The translations under genes and the position numbers were made by a program. From positions 1 to 14,643 of the forward strand of contig CAKSDA010000034.1 of the NCBI GenBank assembly GCA_934444895.1: a stretch of 14,643 nucleotides of DNA, given 5' to 3'. Below are positions 13,197 through 14,643 of this stretch, piece by piece. The first letter of the stretch is position 1; every line of letters begins with the position of its first letter. Source of the DNA: an uncultured Eubacteriales bacterium. Its GTDB lineage: Bacteria > Bacillota > Clostridia > Oscillospirales > Acutalibacteraceae. The notes beneath the pieces are model-generated. The model was not told where the DNA came from, did not search any database, and worked only from the letters and a program-made list of their open reading frames with translations.

Positions 13197-13253
13197 ATTT
13201 TGCATAATTTGCATAGGCCGGCGAGAGTCGGCTTATCTAACAAAATGCAAAAT
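13197..13253. repeat. 57-bp inverted-repeat element with inner TAGGCCGGCGA hairpin
   Basis: Outer arms ATTTTGCAT (13197-13205) and ATGCAAAAT (13245-13253) enclose ATAGGCCG (13213-13220) paired with CGGCTTAT (13229-13236, one G-T). It lies just upstream of the greA promoter and downstream of the PhnP-like gene, where it may also end transcription. The remainder, 13254-13338, is A-rich and shows nothing else. Confidence 0.55.
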
Positions 13254-13338
13254 CAAAGACAAAAAAAGAAAATAAAAATCAAAGACTAGGGCAAAAATCA
13301 GGATCATAATTTAAAAAAACATAATTTATAATTTTAAA

Positions 13339-14169
13339 TTAAAGATCAACCGTCATACCGTCATAAGAAACTATGAAACCTTTTTCTTCGGCAATTTTGC
13401 ACATAGAATCATAGTGAACCTTTCCGTTGTGTGAAAAATGGTTTAAAATGCAAACGGTATCGTTTGTTATTGCGCCGATTTTCCTCAGCCTGTCCCTTGC
13501 TTCTACACAAGCGTCAAAGCCCATATGCCCGGACCTTATCGGAAGGATTCCGCAGGTACAGTCAAAAGATACCATATTGAATTTGCAGGAATTCTTTTCA
13601 ATATATTCCCATGTTTCTTCCGGAAAATATCCTGTGTCATGGGCATAAAGTATGCTTTTGCCGTCCTTTTCGATAATATAAAAAACCGGTTCGCATTCCG
13701 GATCATGGTCAGCTTTAAGAGGTGTTATTTTATATCCGTCTGCACAAAATGGTTTATTCGGAACTACCGTCTCGGTAACTAAATAATCGCCCATGGTATA
13801 ATCCAGCTTGGTTGCAAGGGTTTCAATCCTGTCAACCGAAGGGGCGCTTGCATATACCGTAAGAGGGCTGTTTTTATCCAAAAGGCCTTTAATAGGACTT
13901 CTTATAAACATATCGTTGGGGTAAAGGTGATCACTGTGAAAATGGGTAATAATGCAGGTGTTGATATCGGTGTAGTCAATACCATAATGCATTGAGTGAG
14001 CAAATGCGTCGGCAGGGAAATCAATTAATATTTTGTTATCGATGATTGCCTGGGTACGCGAGCGTAAATTGCGGCCTTTAGCCTTTCTGCTATATTTGCA
14101 AACTTCACATTTACAAAAAAGGGAAGGAACCCCTTCGTATGCCGCTGTTCCCAAATACTGAAATTTCAT
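13339..14169 (-). CDS. Metallo-beta-lactamase-fold hydrolase, PhnP-like
   Basis: The product has 276 residues. The metal site is intact: THFHSDH (75-81: H76, H78, D80, H81), H155 in ADHDP, D178 in YAHDTG, and H244 in NHFSH. An N-terminal C19-x-C21-x-x-C24 cluster (FCKCEVCKYSRKAKGRNLRS) is the structural-zinc feature of PhnP, which opens a 5-phosphoribosyl 1,2-cyclic phosphate in phosphonate breakdown. No other phn gene is nearby, so the actual substrate may be a different cyclic phosphodiester or a related small molecule. Cytosolic, no signal peptide. Start at 14169 has GGGGGATG upstream. It stands alone between greA's promoter region and tRNA-Pro, with no clear promoter of its own; it could be fed by read-through of the tRNA terminator. 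Confidence 0.88.
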   Translation of the reverse strand: MKFQYLGTAAYEGVPSLFCKCEVCKYSRKAKGRNLRSRTQAIIDNKILIDFPADAFAHSMHYGIDYTDINTCIITHFHSDHLYPNDMFIRSPIKGLLDKNSPLTVYASAPSVDRIETLATKLDYTMGDYLVTETVVPNKPFCADGYKITPLKADHDPECEPVFYIIEKDGKSILYAHDTGYFPEETWEYIEKNSCKFNMVSFDCTCGILPIRSGHMGFDACVEARDRLRKIGAITNDTVCILNHFSHNGKVHYDSMCKIAEEKGFIVSYDGMTVDL

Positions 14170-14235
14170 AATAGCACATCCCCCAAATAAAATTTTTAAA
14201 CAAACTTAGGCTTTTGGTTATTACCACTATAAAAT

Positions 14236-14263
14236 AAGGCCTAACACGGAATGTGTAGGCCTT
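14236..14263 (-). terminator. Terminator of tRNA-Pro
   Basis: AAGGCCT (14236-14242) plus ACAC (14244-14247) pair with GTGT (14253-14256) plus AGGCCTT (14257-14263), one bulged A. On the minus strand it follows the CCA end by 5 bases and runs into ATTTTATAG. Confidence 0.75.
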
Positions 14264-14268
14264 GTCTT

Positions 14269-14345
14269 TGGTCGAGGTGACAAGATTCGAACTTGCGACC
14301 TCTGCGTCCCGAACGCAGCGCTCTACCAAACTGAGCCACACCTCG
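14269..14345 (-). tRNA. tRNA-Pro (anticodon CGG)
   Basis: Minus strand cloverleaf: acceptor CGAGGTG with CACCTCG, D-arm GCTCAGTTTGGTAGAGC, anticodon stem-loop CTGCGTTCGGGACGCAG (CGG, reads CCG), T-arm GCAAG-TTCGAAT-CTTGT, discriminator A, encoded CCA (complement of 14269-14271). Confidence 0.97.
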
Positions 14346-14376
14346 AAATATACATAATAAAAAAGATAGCTTAGAT

Positions 14377-14405
14377 ATTATATAAAAATATTTTAGAAAA
14401 GTCAA
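14377..14405 (-). promoter_or_regulatory. Promoter of tRNA-Pro
   Basis: Minus strand -35 TTGACT (complement of 14400-14405), 17-bp spacer, -10 TATAAT (complement of 14377-14382). Confidence 0.85.
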
Positions 14406-14643
14406 CTACTAATTAACGGTATTTGCATAAATTTTTTGTTTTTTGCTCTATAATAAACAACTGTGAAACAACTGCGAGCAGAGGCTTTTGAAAGCAGGCC
14501 TCCGCATCCTTTATAAATGCCGAAATTTCGGTTTCATTGTCTCAAATTCTTAAAATATATGGAAAAATGTAGGTTTGTCAATGATGTGTTACAAAAATCA
14601 GAAAACCTCGCCGAAGGCTAAAAAGGAATTTAAATAATCGGCG
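14406..14643 (+). other. Gene-free window end: possible promoter and leader of a rightward transcript
   Basis: No coding sequence is supported. On the + strand a TATAAT (14449-14454) has TTGCAT upstream (14423-14428) at a wide 20-bp spacing. Downstream, GCAGAGGC (14478-14485) pairs with GCCTCCGC (14498-14505) with one mismatch, and CCGAAATTTCGG (14520-14531) is a perfect palindrome. CGCCGA (14610-14615) and TCGGCG (14638-14643) could pair at the window edge. This may be a structured RNA or the leader of a gene beyond the window. Confidence 0.35.

Noticed and set aside
14420..14600. 6S RNA, SRP RNA, tmRNA or RNase P RNA
   Set aside because: None of their characteristic conserved sequences could be recognised, so I left it as an unnamed possible structured RNA.

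Overview
The window looks like chromosomal DNA from a low-to-mid GC Bacillota, most likely a gut-type Clostridia of the Oscillospirales/Oscillospiraceae. The basis is the DUF3990 + HTH gene pair, the form of the tRNA genes (all three encode CCA), the AAGGAGG-type ribosome binding sites, the greA-lysS order and the codon style. Promoters with a TTGACT -35, a 16-17 bp spacer and a TATAAT-like -10 recur through the window. This placement is inferred from recognition; no database search was run.

Layout. (1) 1-937 (+): 3' end of a DUF3990 gene (probable ADP-ribosyltransferase fold) overlapping a two-part HTH-Xre regulator, a toxin-antitoxin-like arrangement. (2) 938-1417: no gene, but dense secondary structure: a ladder of nested palindromes separated by GTGATAT on one side and ATATCAC-like heptamers on the other, then a duplicated tRNA-terminator-like unit. 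(3) 1418-1603 (-): tRNA-Tyr(GTA) and tRNA-Thr(TGT) behind one strong promoter. (4) 1760-4749 (+): a two-gene cell-wall operon, an FtsW/RodA/SpoVE glycosyltransferase with a fused N-terminal FHA-like domain and a class B penicillin-binding protein, overlapping by ATGA and closed by a good terminator. (5) 4899-5318 (-): an unrecognised small protein. (6) 5511-8881: an AraC-family regulator (-) divergent from a NagB-like protein with an altered active site (+) and an N-acetylglucosamine-6-phosphate deacetylase (+), with a clear AraC-style direct repeat between the divergent genes. (7) 8956-10189 (-): LysE-type exporter and GNAT acetyltransferase whose leaders share sequence, one of them expanded into a 15-bp tandem repeat. 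(8) 10435-12982 (-): greA then lysS, the LysRS carrying a C-terminal Trbp111/EMAPII-type tRNA-binding domain, behind a near-consensus promoter and a ~170-nt leader. (9) 13339-14169 (-): a PhnP-like metallo-beta-lactamase-fold protein. (10) 14269-14345 (-): tRNA-Pro(CGG). (11) 14400-14643: no gene seen; a promoter-like site and a hairpin only.

The housekeeping parts (tRNAs, greA-lysS, FtsW-PBP) are interleaved with accessory parts (DUF3990/HTH, amino-sugar cluster, LysE/GNAT). The signals least explained by ordinary annotation are the GTGATAT ladder (1014-1216), the NagB-like protein with a replaced catalytic Asp, the duplicated leader motifs around the amino-sugar genes and around LysE/GNAT, a TAGGCYGGCGA palindrome family in three intergenic gaps, and the FHA-FtsW and LysRS-Trbp fusions. 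I found no CRISPR array, no transposase and no complete mobile element.
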